From: Toxorhynchites rutilus septentrionalis
Lineage: Eukaryota; Arthropoda; Insecta; Diptera; Culicidae
DNA: 64,000 bases
Assembly (NCBI RefSeq): GCF_029784135.1
Contig: NC_073744.1
Location: forward strand, 102,235,303 to 102,299,302
Direction of reading: 5' to 3'
Positions 32,165 to 43,138 of this stretch are shown here, in pieces (within the stretch, counting starts at the first letter, position 1; each line of letters starts with the position of its first letter). Below the pieces are notes generated by a model. That model was not told where the DNA came from. It did not search any database and worked only from the letters and a program-made list of their open reading frames with translations. A program made the position numbers and the translations under genes.

Positions 32165-35159
32165 CGGCTATTAACAGGTGGTTATCGAGTTGGCATTAAC
32201 CACTGGTGGGCTTCCAGTATCGAGGAAAATGTGGAAATATCTAATCGTTACTGAAAATAATCTGCCAGTTCCTCTGGGAATTTTCAAAATATATTCATGT
32301 GAAAGAGTTTAATTGAATGTTTTCTATCCATGTTACACTGTGACCAAATATGTTTCAATCAAGTGCTATTAACAGGTGGTTATCGAGTTGGCATTATCCA
32401 CTGGTGGGCTTCCAGTATCGAGGAAAATGTGGAAATATCTAATCGTTACTGAAAATAATCTGCCAGTTCCTTTGGGAATTTTCAAAATATATTCATGTGA
32501 AAGGGTTTAATTGAATGTTTTCTATCCATGTAACACTGTGACCAAATACATTTGGTTTTGTGGTTTTTCAATCAATCGCAATTAACAGGATAGCTTCAGA
32601 AGATTATTCTTCCCCATCAGTAGGATATTTCCGTATCCAATATTGTATGCGCCCGCAATCGATTATTGCTCAGTCGCCGAAAGTTCCGAGCTCAGAGAGT
32701 TCATTCCCCTCTAGTTTGCCTTCCAAATTGCCATCGTAAACCACACCTTCTCTCGATTCAATCACACACAAAAAGCATACTTAAGCGATATTCTGGTGGT
32801 GAGACACATTCATTTTTCGTGAGGACATCGACAAGACAACATCGTTGCCTAACGTGCTGGAGGAGGTGGACGGCGAAGGATCGACACATACACGCGCAGA
32901 ACTCTTTCCGTTAGGATGCCATTCAGCATCGAGAAAGTTCCGGAAAGATCTAATCATTGCTGGAAAATAATCTGCCAGTTCCTTTGGGAATTTTCAAAAT
33001 ATATTCATGTGAAAGAATTTAATTGAATGTTTTCTATCCATGTTACACTGTGACCAAATATGTTTCAACCAAGTGCTATTAACAGGTGGTTATCGAGTTG
33101 GCATTAACCACTGGTAGGCTTCCAGTATCGAGGAAAATGTGGAAATATCTAATCGTTACTTAAAATAATCTGCCAGTTCCTCTGGGAATTTTCAAAATAT
33201 ATTCATGTGAAAGAGTTTAATTGAATGTTTTCTATCCATGTAACACTGTGACCAAATACATTTGGTTTTGTGGTTTTTCAATCAATCGCAATTAACAGGA
33301 TAGCTTCAGTAGATTATTCTTCCCCATCAGTAGGATATTTCCGTATCCAATATTGTATGCGCCCGCAATCGATTATTGCTCAGTCGCCGAAAGTTCCGAG
33401 CTCAGAGAGTTCATTCCCCTCTAGTTTGCCTTCCAAATTGCCATCGTAAACCACACCTTCTCTCGATTCAATCACACACAAAAAGCATACTTAAGCGATA
33501 TTCTGGTGGTGAGACACATTCATTTTTCGTGAGGACATCGACAAGACAACATCGTTGCCTAACGTGCTGGAGGAGGTGGACGGCGGAGGATCGACACATA
33601 CACGCGCAGAACTCTTTCCGTTAGGATGCCATTCAACATCGAGAAAGTTCCGGAAAGATCTAATCATTGCTGGAAAATAATCTGCCAGTTCCTTTGGGAA
33701 TTTTCAAAATATATTCATGTGAAAGAATTTAATTGAATGTTTTCTATCCATGTTACACTGTGACCAAATATGTTTCAACCAAGTGCTATTAACAGGTGGT
33801 TATCGAGTTGGCATTAACCACTGGTGGGCTTCCAGTATCGAGGAAAATGTGGAAATATCTAATCGTTACTGAAAATAATCTGCCAGTTCCTCTGGGAATT
33901 TTCAAAATATATTCATGTGAAAGAGTTTAATTGAATGTTTTCTATGCATGTTACACTGTGACCAAATATGTTTCAATCAAGTGCTATTAACAGGTGGTTA
34001 TCGAGTTGGCATTAACCACTGGTATGCTTCCAGTATCGAGGAAAATGTGGAAATATCTAATCGTTACTGAAAATAATCTGCCAGTTCCTCTAGGAATTTT
34101 CAAAATATATTTATGTGAAAGAGTTTAATTGAATGTTTTCTATCCATGTAACACTGTGACCAAATACATTTGGTTTTGTGGTTTTTCAATCAATCGCAAT
34201 TAACAGGATAGCTTCAGAAGATTATTCTTCCCCATCAGTAGGATATTTCCGTATCCAATATTGTATGCGCCCGCAATCGATTATTGCTCAGTCGCCGAAA
34301 GTTCCGAGCTCAGAGAGTTCATTCCCCTCTAGTTTGCCTTCCAAATTGCCATCGTAAACCACACCTTCTCTCGATTCAATCACACACAAAAAGCATACTT
34401 AAGCGATATTCTGGTGGTGAGACACATTCATTTTTCGTGAGGACATCGACAAGACAACATCGTTGCCTAACGTGCTGGAGGAGGTGGACGGCGAAGGATC
34501 GACACATACACGCGCAGAACTATTTCCGTTAGGATGCCATTCAGCATCGTGAAAGTTCCGGAAAGATCTAATCATTGCTGGAGAATAATCTGCCAGTTCC
34601 TTTGGGAATTTTCAAAATATATTCATGTGAAAGAGTTTAATTGAATGTTTTCTATCCATGTAACACTGTGACCAAATATGTTTCAAACAAGTGCTATTAA
34701 CAGGTGGTTATCTAGTTGGCATTAACCACTGGTGGGCTTCCAGTATCGAGGAAAATGTGGAAATAACTAATCGTTACTGAAAATAATCTGCCAGTTCCTC
34801 TGGGAATTTTCAAAATATATTCATGTGAAAGAGTTTAATTGAATGTTTTCTATCCATGTAACACTGTGACCAAATATGTTTCAATCAAGTGCTATTAACA
34901 GGTGGTTATCGAGTTGGCATTAACCACTGGTGGGCTTCCAGTATCGAGGAAAATGTGGAAATATCTAATCGTTACTGAAAATAATCTGCCAGTTCCTTTG
35001 GGAATTTTCAAAATATATTCATGTGAAAGAGTTTAATTGAATGTTTTCTGTCCATGTAACACTGTGACCAAATACATTTGGTTTTGTGGTTTTTCAATCA
35101 ATTGCAATCAACAGGATAGCTTCTGAAGATTATTCTTCCCCATCAGTAGGATATTTCCG
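32165..35159 (+). repeat. satellite array of composite D
   Basis: 198-bp units and ~510-bp long variants. Long variants at 32666, 33376 and 34284 are spaced 710 and 908 bp (one versus two simple units between them). Confidence 0.85.
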
Positions 35160-35356
35160 TATCCAATATTGGATGCATAAAACCTTGTGCCTCCAACGTA
35201 ACGCTCTCGTTTTCGAAGTTCTCCAAATATTCATTTATTCAGAATGAATTCAGATTCAGCTTCATACAAATGATCTCTAAATCAACGATAGTCCTACGTC
35301 TCCCTTGCGGTTATACCATAGATATAACCCACTTCCTGTTTTTTGAAAGGTTTAAT

Positions 35357-35819
35357 GGCCCTGATAAGCGCCGTGATTTATGGAATTTTAGAAAACTTAG
35401 TACTCGTGGTTTTGAAAAAAACCATTTCTAACGCACTCGATGCCGCCTTGTTCTGGATTTGCCACCAAAGCAGATTGTATAAAGAACAAACTTTTTTCTT
35501 CTGCTACCTGCTGCCGTTTTGCGATTGCGTTTGCCACTCGCCACTCGCTGCAACTGCCTGTTGTCTTGATGTCCACCGAACCGAATGTGTTCTGTTCTGA
35601 ATGCGGGTTTTCTTATCGTCGCGAGCAGCTTTGCCTCTATCACTTCGGCGGCCGAAACTTTATAACGCTAGGTGGACTGGTGTACTGGAACTAACGCGCT
35701 CGGCCTAGCTACCCTTGCGGAGTAATTGGCGAATTCACCTACGGGGAATCGCAGGCTAACACGGTTCGAGCGGGATTTTGCCTTTCATTCACTTTTCCTT
35801 CTTTGTCATATCCAGACAT
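35357..35819 (-). pseudogene. histone H2A pseudogene, fragment 2 (with start codon)
   Basis: Minus-strand ATG at 35819. MSGYDKEGKVNE aligns with H2A MSGRGKGGKVKG, then after a shift SNRVSLRFPVGEF with H2A SNRAGLQFPVGRI, then degenerate sequence, AAxLLATIRKPAF (shifted AARDNKKTR), and the same non-H2A KRNRKTAAGSRRKK tail as fragment 1. It ends in a degenerate stem-loop, complement of 35357-35372 (GGCGCT-TATC-AGGGCC). Several frameshifts. Part of the tail (35385-35455) is unrelated to fragment 1. Confidence 0.75.
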
Positions 35820-35887
35820 GGCTGCTTGTGTTGGTTTGTTAATGTGATGTGATGCGAAATGATGTGGTGTACGGTTTCGATGAGCAT

Positions 35888-36542
35888 GATCGTTACGGAA
35901 GGAAGGAAGGTCTTGTATTATAGAGACTTTAAACTTATGCAGTTCATTCGTCTCTAGCCTTGAGAAAGGCCCTTTGAAAACTCTACTCTACTCTACTTCA
36001 GCGCTACCACCTCCGCCCTCTTGCCTTGAGAAAGCACTCGATCCCTCGCCGTCCAGCTCGTCCAGCAACGATGTTGTCCAGTCGGTGTCCACACAAAGAA
36101 TGATCGTTACGGAAGGAAGGAAGGTATTGTATTATAGAGACTTTAAACTTTTGCAGTTCATTCGTCTCTAGCCTTGAGAAAGGCCCTTTGAAAACTCTAC
36201 TCTACTCTACTCCAGCGCCACCACCTCCGCCCTCTTGCCTTGAGAAAGGCACTCGATCCCTCGCCGTCCAGCCCGTCCAGCAACGATGTTGTCCAGTCGG
36301 TGTCCACACAAAGAATGATCGTTACGGAAGGAAGGAAGGTCTTGTATTATAGAGACTTTAAACTTTTGCAGTTCATTCGTCTCTAGCCTTGAGAAAGGCC
36401 CTTTGAAAACTCTACTCTACTCTACTACTCTACTCCAGCGCTACCACCTCCGCCCTCTTGCCTTGAGAAAGGCACTCGATCCCTCGCCGTCCAGCTCGTC
36501 CAGCAACGATGTTGTCCAGTCGGTGTCCACACAAAGAATGAA
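35888..36542 (+). repeat. ~215-bp tandem repeat, three copies
   Basis: Units begin with gatcgttacggaaggaagg at 35888, 36102 and 36317 (periods 214, 215, then 226 through an extra ctctactctac). Each has ttcgtctctagccttgagaaaggcc and gttgtccagtcggtgtccacac. A diverged single copy occurs at 19690-19880. Confidence 0.85.
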
Positions 36543-36549
36543 CGATCGT

Positions 36550-36702
36550 GTGGAGGCGATCTGGCGTAGTGGTAACATCCATGCCTCTCACGCAGAAGGT
36601 CACGAGTTCAATTCTCACTCCCGACATTCTTCCATGGAATGGAAGTAAAAGTGACGAACCAACCAAATGAGTTGAAAATCACTATAATACAGATGAAAAA
36701 AA
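36550..36702 (+). mobile_element. tRNA-derived SINE with perfect target duplication
   Basis: 153 bp. Box A-like TGGCGTAGTGG, box B-like GAGTTCAATTC, a non-tRNA body and an A-rich tail (cagatgaaaaaa). Direct repeats AATGAACGATCGT at 36537-36549 and 36703-36715 are its target duplication. Pol III promoter within; mobilised by a partner LINE. Confidence 0.87.
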
Positions 36703-36715
36703 AATGAACGATCGT

Positions 36716-37142
36716 TACGGCAGCGGAGCGGAGATTTTTAAGCTGACTGGCTGGCTCGAGAATTACGCATGTGTGAGACTGCGACCAATGTTTCGTTCAT
36801 TTTTTTCTTTTTCCTTTCCAATCGTGCTTTATTCTATTTCGCTGCTGCTCTGGTTGCCCGTTTTGGTCGGTACGATTTGAGGAGCACAGAATGGACCAAT
36901 CAAAAATGGGCACATAGTGCATTTGGACAATGCTTGATATTTCACAATTATTCAATTATTTATCTCAAGAAAAATGAAATGTTATTCATTATGATAGATG
37001 CGTAGATATATTTCCTATCTATTGATGCAAAAACCTTTGCGATCTATTGAGAAATGCTCGAGTTATAAGCGTTCCAAATCTTGCATTTTTTCCTACTTGT
37101 TCAGTGCCTAGATTTCCATTTCACCCCTATATCTTCCGGTTA
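36716..37142. other. unassigned spacer
   Basis: No coding capacity recognised. Contains acgatttgaggagcacagaatggaccaatcaaaaatggg (36869-36907), which looks repetitive, and an AT-rich remainder. Confidence 0.3.
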
Positions 37143-37158
37143 GACGTAGTCCTACGTC
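37143..37158. repeat. solo terminal hairpin of composite family
   Basis: GACGTAGTCCTACGTC followed by an A-run, directly at the 5' edge of LINE copy 2. Confidence 0.5.
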
Positions 37159-37343
37159 AAAAAAAAACTCTTGACATTTCAAGAGATTTGCTGCATAAGT
37201 ATTCGGATGTCTTGATACGTAAAGAGAGACCGGACCAACTGCGTGTAGAAGCACCGACTTTTGATGTGGCGAACAAGATTGTTGACCACGAGATTTTCAA
37301 CAGGGAGTGACACATTTACATCCCATCTCGAGATGTGGAGATA

Positions 37344-38273
37344 CAGGGTGGGCCATTTAAAGTGGAAGCATCTGGCAACCCCATAACTTTTGACAGAGAT
37401 GTCAGATTGACAAATGTCATACCGCGTTGGAAGCGTCATTTCAGTACAATTTTAACCATGGAACAATACACACCTAAACAACGCGCTGAAATTGTTCAGC
37501 TGTACATTCAAAATAACTTCTCAATTGTGTTAACTAAACGTGCGTGGAAAAATAAAAATAAAGTTAAAACATCGCCTGGAGACAACACTATACGTCGATT
37601 ATATGCCAAATTTATATCGTCTGGTAGTGTTGGTAATGCCAGTCATCTGTCCAGACAACGACCAAGACGTTTCGACGAGAACATTGATGCCGTTCGAGCC
37701 AGTGTTGCAGAGACTCCATCGACATCAGGTCGCCATCGTTCGCAAGAGTTAGGCATCGCTCGAACCACTCTCCGACGCCATTTGTTCGTGAAAATGAATT
37801 GGACAATTACTGGTTCCAACAGGACGGCGCTACATGCCATACAGCGGCTGCCACGACCAAATTATTGCGAAAAATGTTCCCCGGAAGATTAATATCGAAA
37901 AACGGCGATTATGACTGGCCACCGAGATCACCTGATTTGACGCCTCCTGACTTTTTTTTATGGCGATATTTAAAATCCAAGGTATACACTGGTAAACCAA
38001 GGACCCTGGCTGCGCTGAAAGACAATATCCGACAAGAAATTGCTGCCATATCGGCCGAAACATTGGGCAAAGTGATGGAAAATGCCGAAAAAAGGGCACA
38101 TTTTGCGGTCAAGGCCAGAGGCGGTCATTTACGAGATATCATAATCAAAAAGTAGTTAGAACAAATCTCCTTGGGCCAAAATAAATGAATTTCAAAAAAA
38201 AAAAATTTAAAATTCCACTTCTTTACTTTGCTATTGCAAAAACAAATCCTTCCACTTTAAATGGCCCACCCTG
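37344..38273 (+). mobile_element. mariner-like (IS630/Tc1/mariner) transposon, internally deleted
   Basis: 930 bp between TA dinucleotides (37342-37343 and 38274-38275). Perfect ~25-bp terminal inverted repeats begin CAGGGTGGGCCATTTAAAGT. It inserted in LINE copy 2 ORF1, and excising it in thought restores the LINE frame. The terminal repeats are identical although the body is deleted, so it could have been mobilised in trans. Confidence 0.9.
37458..38155 (+). pseudogene. mariner-like transposase, central part deleted
   Basis: ATG 37458: MEQYTPKQRAEIVQLYIQNN, an HTH domain, then ELGIARTTLRRHLF. Around 37795 the frame changes and jumps to NYWFQQDGATCHTA, so the first catalytic Asp and surroundings are gone. 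The second Asp (QQDGA) and the third acidic residue (PPRSPDLTPPDFFLW) are present, with 36 residues between them. C-terminus RGGHLRDIIIKK at 38155. No functional enzyme. Spacing differs from DD34D mariner; exact subfamily not assigned. Confidence 0.82.
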
Positions 38274-38913
38274 TAGAAGACATAGTCTCCGATGCGAGTC
38301 TGAGTGTTGAAGAATTGAAAAAAGCATCGGGTTGTTTTAAAAACTCCCTTATTGGTGAGCTTGTGAAGATTCTGGATGTTAGGCAACTACATGCAGCATC
38401 TTTGGAAGACAACCAAAAAGTCTATAAGCCTTCACACTCGTTTCGGGTGACTTTCGCTGGTTGTGTTCTCCCGAACTATGTGAAAGTAGATAGTGTTTTT
38501 TTTTTCCGGTGCGCTTGTTTGTACCGCGGGTCTATAATTGCACCATCTGTAAAAATTTGGGACATTCTTCCAGCCATTGCGGCTACAAGTTCCGCTGCGG
38601 TAAATGTGGTGAAAAACACAGTGAGGATTCTTGTACACAAACAGTGGAAAAATGTATCCAATGTGGCGAGAATCCTCACGCACTACAGGAGTGCCCAAGG
38701 TACAAACAGCACTCCAATAAAGTGAAGCGTTCTATCACAGGACGCTCCAAGCGGACTTATGCTGAAATGCTCAAGGCCGCATCAGCCGCTCATGATGAAA
38801 ACCAATTTTCGGTTTTGTCAACTCAAGAATTGGACTCTTGCTTCCATCTCTGAAGCCTTATCTTAAGCAATTGACTGTTTCATGGCCCCTCCTTGCATCA
38901 ATCATATCATTCG

Positions 38914-41803
38914 ATGAATAATTTACCTAACGTAGTAGAAGATATGATCAATGTGCTACAATGGAACTGCCGTAGTCTAGTGCCTGAACTAGACTCGTTT
39001 ATTTTTTTACTCCAAAATTATGACTGTGATATATTCGCCCTTTCTGAAACATAGCTTACTTCTGACAAAGAACTCAACTTCCACGATTTTAACATTATTC
39101 GCCTGGATAGAAATGATTCTTATGGAGGAGTACTTCTGGGGATCAAAAAGTGCTACTCTTTCTATTAAATTCCTCTACCAGCTCTATCAGACGTCGAAAT
39201 TGTCGCATGTCAAATAACGGCAAAGAATAAAGAACTTTGCATAGCTTCAGTATACGTTCCTCCAAATACTAACATTAGCCGTAGTCAACTTTGGAATCTA
39301 GTCTCGATTCTCTCATCCCCAGTTCTAATACTGGGTGACATGAACTTCCATGGTACTGGGTGGGGTGATCCTAATGATGACGCTAGAGCGGCTATTTTTT
39401 ACGATTTATGTGAGGGTAGCTCGCAACATGCGTAACCGCTCATTTACCAACGAGAGTGAAGAATACTCCAACCGATGGATATTCGATTTCGCTAAAAAGG
39501 TCTGTCCAGACTCGGTTCCAGCCCAACATATTCTTCGAGAAACGTCTCCAGGCGGTGGACCTCTGGATAGACCATTCTCAATGCTGGAATTTTCTATGGC
39601 TCTTCTTTCATCGAACAAATCTTCACCCGGAAGCGATATGATTAAATTCGTTCTTCTAAAAAATCTTCCCAATATCGCGAAAAGACGCATGCTAGACTTA
39701 TTCAATACCCTACTAGAAAACAATATTGTGCCACCCGAATGGAGACAGCTCAAAGTAATAGCAATTCAAAAGCCTGGCAAACCAGCGTCTGACCATAACT
39801 CATACCGTCCGATTGCTATGCTCTCGTGCATTAGAAAATTGTTGGAAAAAATGATCCTTCGAATACTCGATCAATGGATCGAGACAAATAATTTGCTATC
39901 AAGTATACAATTTGGGTTTCGTAAGAGCAAAGGAACAAACGATTGTCTAGCGTTGCTTTCTACGGATATTCAACTGGCCTTTGCGCACAAGGAGCAACTG
40001 GATTCAGTATTCTTGGATATTAAGGGAGCTTTTGATTCGGTGTCCATAGAAATTCTTTCAGACAATCTGGACAGATGTGGACTTCCTGGAATTTTGAATA
40101 ACTTCTTGTACAATTTGTTGTCAGAAAAGCGAATGAACTTTATCCTTGGACAACTGACAACTTCCAGAAATAGTTATATGGGTCTACCCCAAGGCTCATG
40201 TCTCAGCCACCTTCTTTATAATTTTTATGTGAAAGATATTGACAGTTGTTTGGCAGAACAATGCACGCTAAGACAACTTGCAGGTGATGGTGTGGTTTCC
40301 GTCAGAGGTCCCCATGCCGAAAACTTGCAAAGACCATTGCAAAATTCCCTAGATAACTTGTCTTCCTGGGCAAGGAATTGGAATACCCACATTACGTATT
40401 TGAAGCAAAAATGTCAAAAGAGGGTCAACTTTCTCCGTTCGATTTGCGGCACGTGGTGGGGAGCTCATCCGGGAGATCTCATAATGCTTTATGAAACAAC
40501 TATTCTATCTATTCTGGAGTATGGCTCTTTCTGCTTTCTCTCAGCAGCTAAAAGTCACCTTCTAAAATTGGAACGAATTCAATATCATTGTCTGCTTATA
40601 GCCCTTGGCTGTATGCACTCAACGCATTATATGAGTCTCGAGGTTCTGGCAGGAGTGACTCCTCTACAGAATCGATTCTGTGAACTTTCTCTCAGAATAC
40701 TGGTGAAATACTTCTGGGGATCAAAAAGTGTCACAAACACACTTGTGATTGAAAACATTGAAAAAATTCTTCATCTAAATATACAATCTCGGTTTATGAG
40801 AATTTATTACCACTATATTTCGTCAGATATTTGTCTTCCATCGTTTACTCCAGATCGTGTTCACTTCACCATCAGCAGTTCCTCAATTGAATACGATCTG
40901 GCGATGAAACAAGCAATACTTGGGATTTCAGATCAGCTTCGACCAACTTTCATTCCCCGTATTTTTAACCGAAACTACCAAAAAGTCAATTGCATGAAAA
41001 GATACTTCACTAATGGGTCTCGCCTCAATGGATCCACTGGCTTCGGTGTTTTCAATGAAAATTCGAGCGCCTTCCGTAAACTGCAGGAACCTTGTTCCGT
41101 TTATGTTGCTGAGCTGGCAGCAATCGAATTCGCATTGGGGATGATCTCCAACAAGCCTGCAGACCATTACTTCATTTTCTCGGATAGTCTCAGTTCGCTT
41201 GAGGCTCTCCAGTCGATGAAAACTAGTAGGCACCCATCTTATTTCCTCACAAAAGTGAGGCAGCAGATGAGTGCACTGATCGAAAGATCTTATAAGTTAA
41301 CCTTTGTATGGGTCCCCTCTCATTGCTCAATTCCTGGCAATGAGAAAGCGGACACTCTCGCAAAGATGGGTGCCCAGGAAGGCGAGTTGTATGATAGACA
41401 GATTTCATACGATGAATTTTTCCAATTACTGCGTCAGAGTTCCCTCTTGAGTTGGCAAACCGATTGGGACACTGGAAGTCTTGGGCGGTGGTTATATTCA
41501 ATTACTCCAAATGTTTCTTCGAGAGCGTGGTTCAAAGGTTTGGACGTAAGTCGTGACTTCATTCGTGTAATGAGTAGACTTATGTCCAACTCGCTAGATG
41601 TGCATCTCCACATAATAAATCTTGTTCAATGCAATATCTGTCGGTGTGAAAAAGGTTACGATGACATCGATCACGCAGTTTGGCAATGTACGGATAACTA
41701 CGCAGCCAGAGAGTACCTTTTGAATGCCCTTAGGGCCCAAGGAAGACAACCCTATGTTCCTGTTAGAGACGTGTTGGGAACTCGCGACATCTGCTATATG
41801 TAG
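38914..41803 (+). pseudogene. I-clade LINE ORF2, copy 2 (deleted and mutated)
   Basis: ATG 38914. Endonuclease start (LQWNCRSLVPELD, a TAG stop in SET*LTSD, LGDMNFHGTGW), then a jump at ~39413 to RT linker MRNRSFTNESEEYS, losing ~600 bp relative to copy 1. RT catalytic LADDG is LAGDG. A second deletion near 40378 removes the segment after the RT active site. RNase H (40985-41375) is complete in length but its first Asp is Asn (YFTNGS); AELAAIEFA, FSDSLSS and NEKADTLA remain. The C-terminal knuckle CRCEKGYDDIDHAVWQC is kept. A 22-nt duplicate of an endonuclease segment sits at 40709-40730. Confidence 0.85.
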
Positions 41804-42130
41804 TTAATCTATATGTTTGTCAAACGGACTAGTATAAGAATTTAATGCTTTTATGTGTTTTTTCTTTTTCGTTATTAGTTTGTTTGTCTTGTCCCCTCAT
41901 CTCACCGTCGCCCACCCTCGACAGATAGTCGAACACCAGATGCCCTAGTCATTATGCACAATGCTACAGTGCGTGCGGCAACTCTCGGTTGAGACAACGA
42001 TACCTCATATCCATATCCCTAACCTGACCCATCCCACAAAAATTGTTGCCCCTCTAACCTCGAGTAAACCGCGAGTAATCGGTCAAAACCTACTAACCAT
42101 AGATTTAAGTTGAAATTCTGTAAAAACAAT

Positions 42131-42172
42131 TCTAAATTCTTCTAAATGAACCGTTATGAAACATGATCTTAC
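42131..42172. other. short spacer after LINE copy 2
   Basis: Sequence between the LINE 3' end and the small retroposed fragment; nothing recognised. Confidence 0.3.
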
Positions 42173-42257
42173 ATGGATCCTGTGTTTTTTTTGCTTTCTT
42201 TATTAAAGAGATTTTCAGCCAAAGGCTGGTTCATCTCTAAAGATGGATCCTGTGTTT
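42173..42257 (-). mobile_element. 55-bp retroposed LINE 3' tail with 15-bp target duplication
   Basis: ATGGATCCTGTGTTT at 42173-42187 and 42243-42257 flanks 55 bp. On the minus strand this ends aatctctttaataaagaaagcaaaaaa, a LINE-like 3' end with AATAAA and A-tail. A severely 5'-truncated insertion. Confidence 0.8.
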
Positions 42258-42982
42258 CGTCCTAACAGAAAATATGAAAAATTGCACATATTTTTGTCCG
42301 CATCAAATCATTAAATATATTATTGTCGGCCGATAAACTCATTTTCATATACAGTTTGCGACATTTAAATAAGCACCTTATCTTTTCCCATTAAATTTCA
42401 AAAATATAAATACGATACGAATAAAAAAAAATATATCCTATTCAACGATATCAATGAATAGCTGTCTATTGATGTTGAGTTCCAGCTAATATTCTATGTT
42501 GTTTGTAATACCGCTGAAGGAAAGAGCGAAAGAACGGTTCAAAAGAACTGATTCACTCAGATGACTGTGACTGAACCGTTCTTCAAAATGAACTGTTTTG
42601 CCCATCAGCTTCGACTGACCCTCGAATAAAAATTTCCATTTCGTAAATTTTTCGTTTGTAAATGCCGGATATTCGGCGAACACGAAATACCTCACGGTGT
42701 CCAAATTTTTCGAAACGAGGTGCTCCACCTCGCAGTACGAGCAAAACATCGAGCGTAATTACTTGACTGTTTTCGCCATGGTAGGATTTGAGGAAAATTT
42801 TCTCCACTGGATTAAGTTTTTTAATTTTTTTTCCATCGTCATCCGATTTTTTTCAATGCTTACGTTACAATACTTGGTAATGGCTAATTTGAAGTAGAAT
42901 TTCTAATTAGTAGAAATGTTCTAATTATAACGAATTCATTAGAAATTATGTGTAGCTAGTATACAATGTACAACAAACTTAC
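42258..42982. other. unassigned, possible intron with weak open frames
   Basis: AT-rich. Two overlapping minus-strand frames (42583-42807 and 42486-42749) have no convincing homology. Because it follows the donor site of calpain exon B on the minus strand, it may be intron. The next calpain exon was not found here. Confidence 0.35.
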
Positions 42983-43138
42983 CGTTGGCCTTCTTGGAAT
43001 AACGTGAACTCCGCTTCGGTTGGTTCTAATACTGTTAGAAGAACACATGATAATGCACAGAGTGGTTGTAATGTTCCAAGCAATCTAACCTCATTCCAAC
43101 CATTTCGCAATTTGCAGATGTCAATGCAATCAAAATAT
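42983..43138 (-). CDS. sol: calpain-15/small optic lobes-like exon B
   Basis: 156-bp exon on the minus strand between AG (43139-43140) and GTAAGT (42982-42977). Encodes YFDCIDICKLRNGWNEVRLL, then a hydrophobic stretch PLCALSCVLLTVLEPTEAEF and TLFQEGQR. This is the end of the calpain catalytic region and start of the SOL-specific C-terminal domain of calpain-15/SOL proteins, from memory of the family. Fully open and in phase with exon A across a 53-bp intron. It is the only apparently constrained host coding sequence in the window. Downstream exons are not seen to the left. Confidence 0.8.

Larger units (their letters stand above)
31690..35338 (+). mobile_element. composite satellite element, copy D
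   Basis: Full-length, 3.65 kb. Left hairpin block at 31690, promoter 31933-31976, exon-like segment to ~32165, ~12 satellite units with three long variants (32540-32960, 33260-33670, 34160-34580), and the right block 35160-35338 ending CTTCCTG. It lies between two H2A pseudogene fragments, each next to ttgaaaggtttaatggccctg. Confidence 0.8.
37169..38853 (+). pseudogene. I-clade LINE ORF1, split by a mariner-like insertion
   Basis: Before the insertion: ERPDQLRVEAPTFDVANKIV. After it: SLSVEELKKASGCFKN..., then VRLFVPRVYNCTICKNLGHS and three CCHC knuckles (CTICKNLGHSSSHC, CGKCGEKHSEDSC, CIQCGENPHALQEC) and KRSITGRSKRTYAEML, parallel to copy 1. A T-run frameshift lies at ~38507-38515 and a premature end at 38853. 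The full ORF1 thus has an N-terminal domain of more than 120 residues before the knuckles, which copy 1 lost by 5' truncation. Confidence 0.78.
37168..42130 (+). mobile_element. I-clade LINE, copy 2 (decayed, interrupted by mariner)
   Basis: ORF1 begins near 37168 and is split by the TA-flanked element 37344-38273. ORF2 runs 38914-41803 with deletions. The 3' UTR to ~42130 keeps the cctcgagtaaaccgcgagtaatcggt block shared with copies 1 and 3. Complementary to copy 1: it retains RNase H but lacks half of the endonuclease. Confidence 0.85.

Noticed and set aside
42486..42807. Minus-strand frames tested as the next calpain exon
   Set aside because: Only scattered residues could be matched to the expected SOL domain, while exons A and B match strongly. 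Also no good acceptor site in phase.
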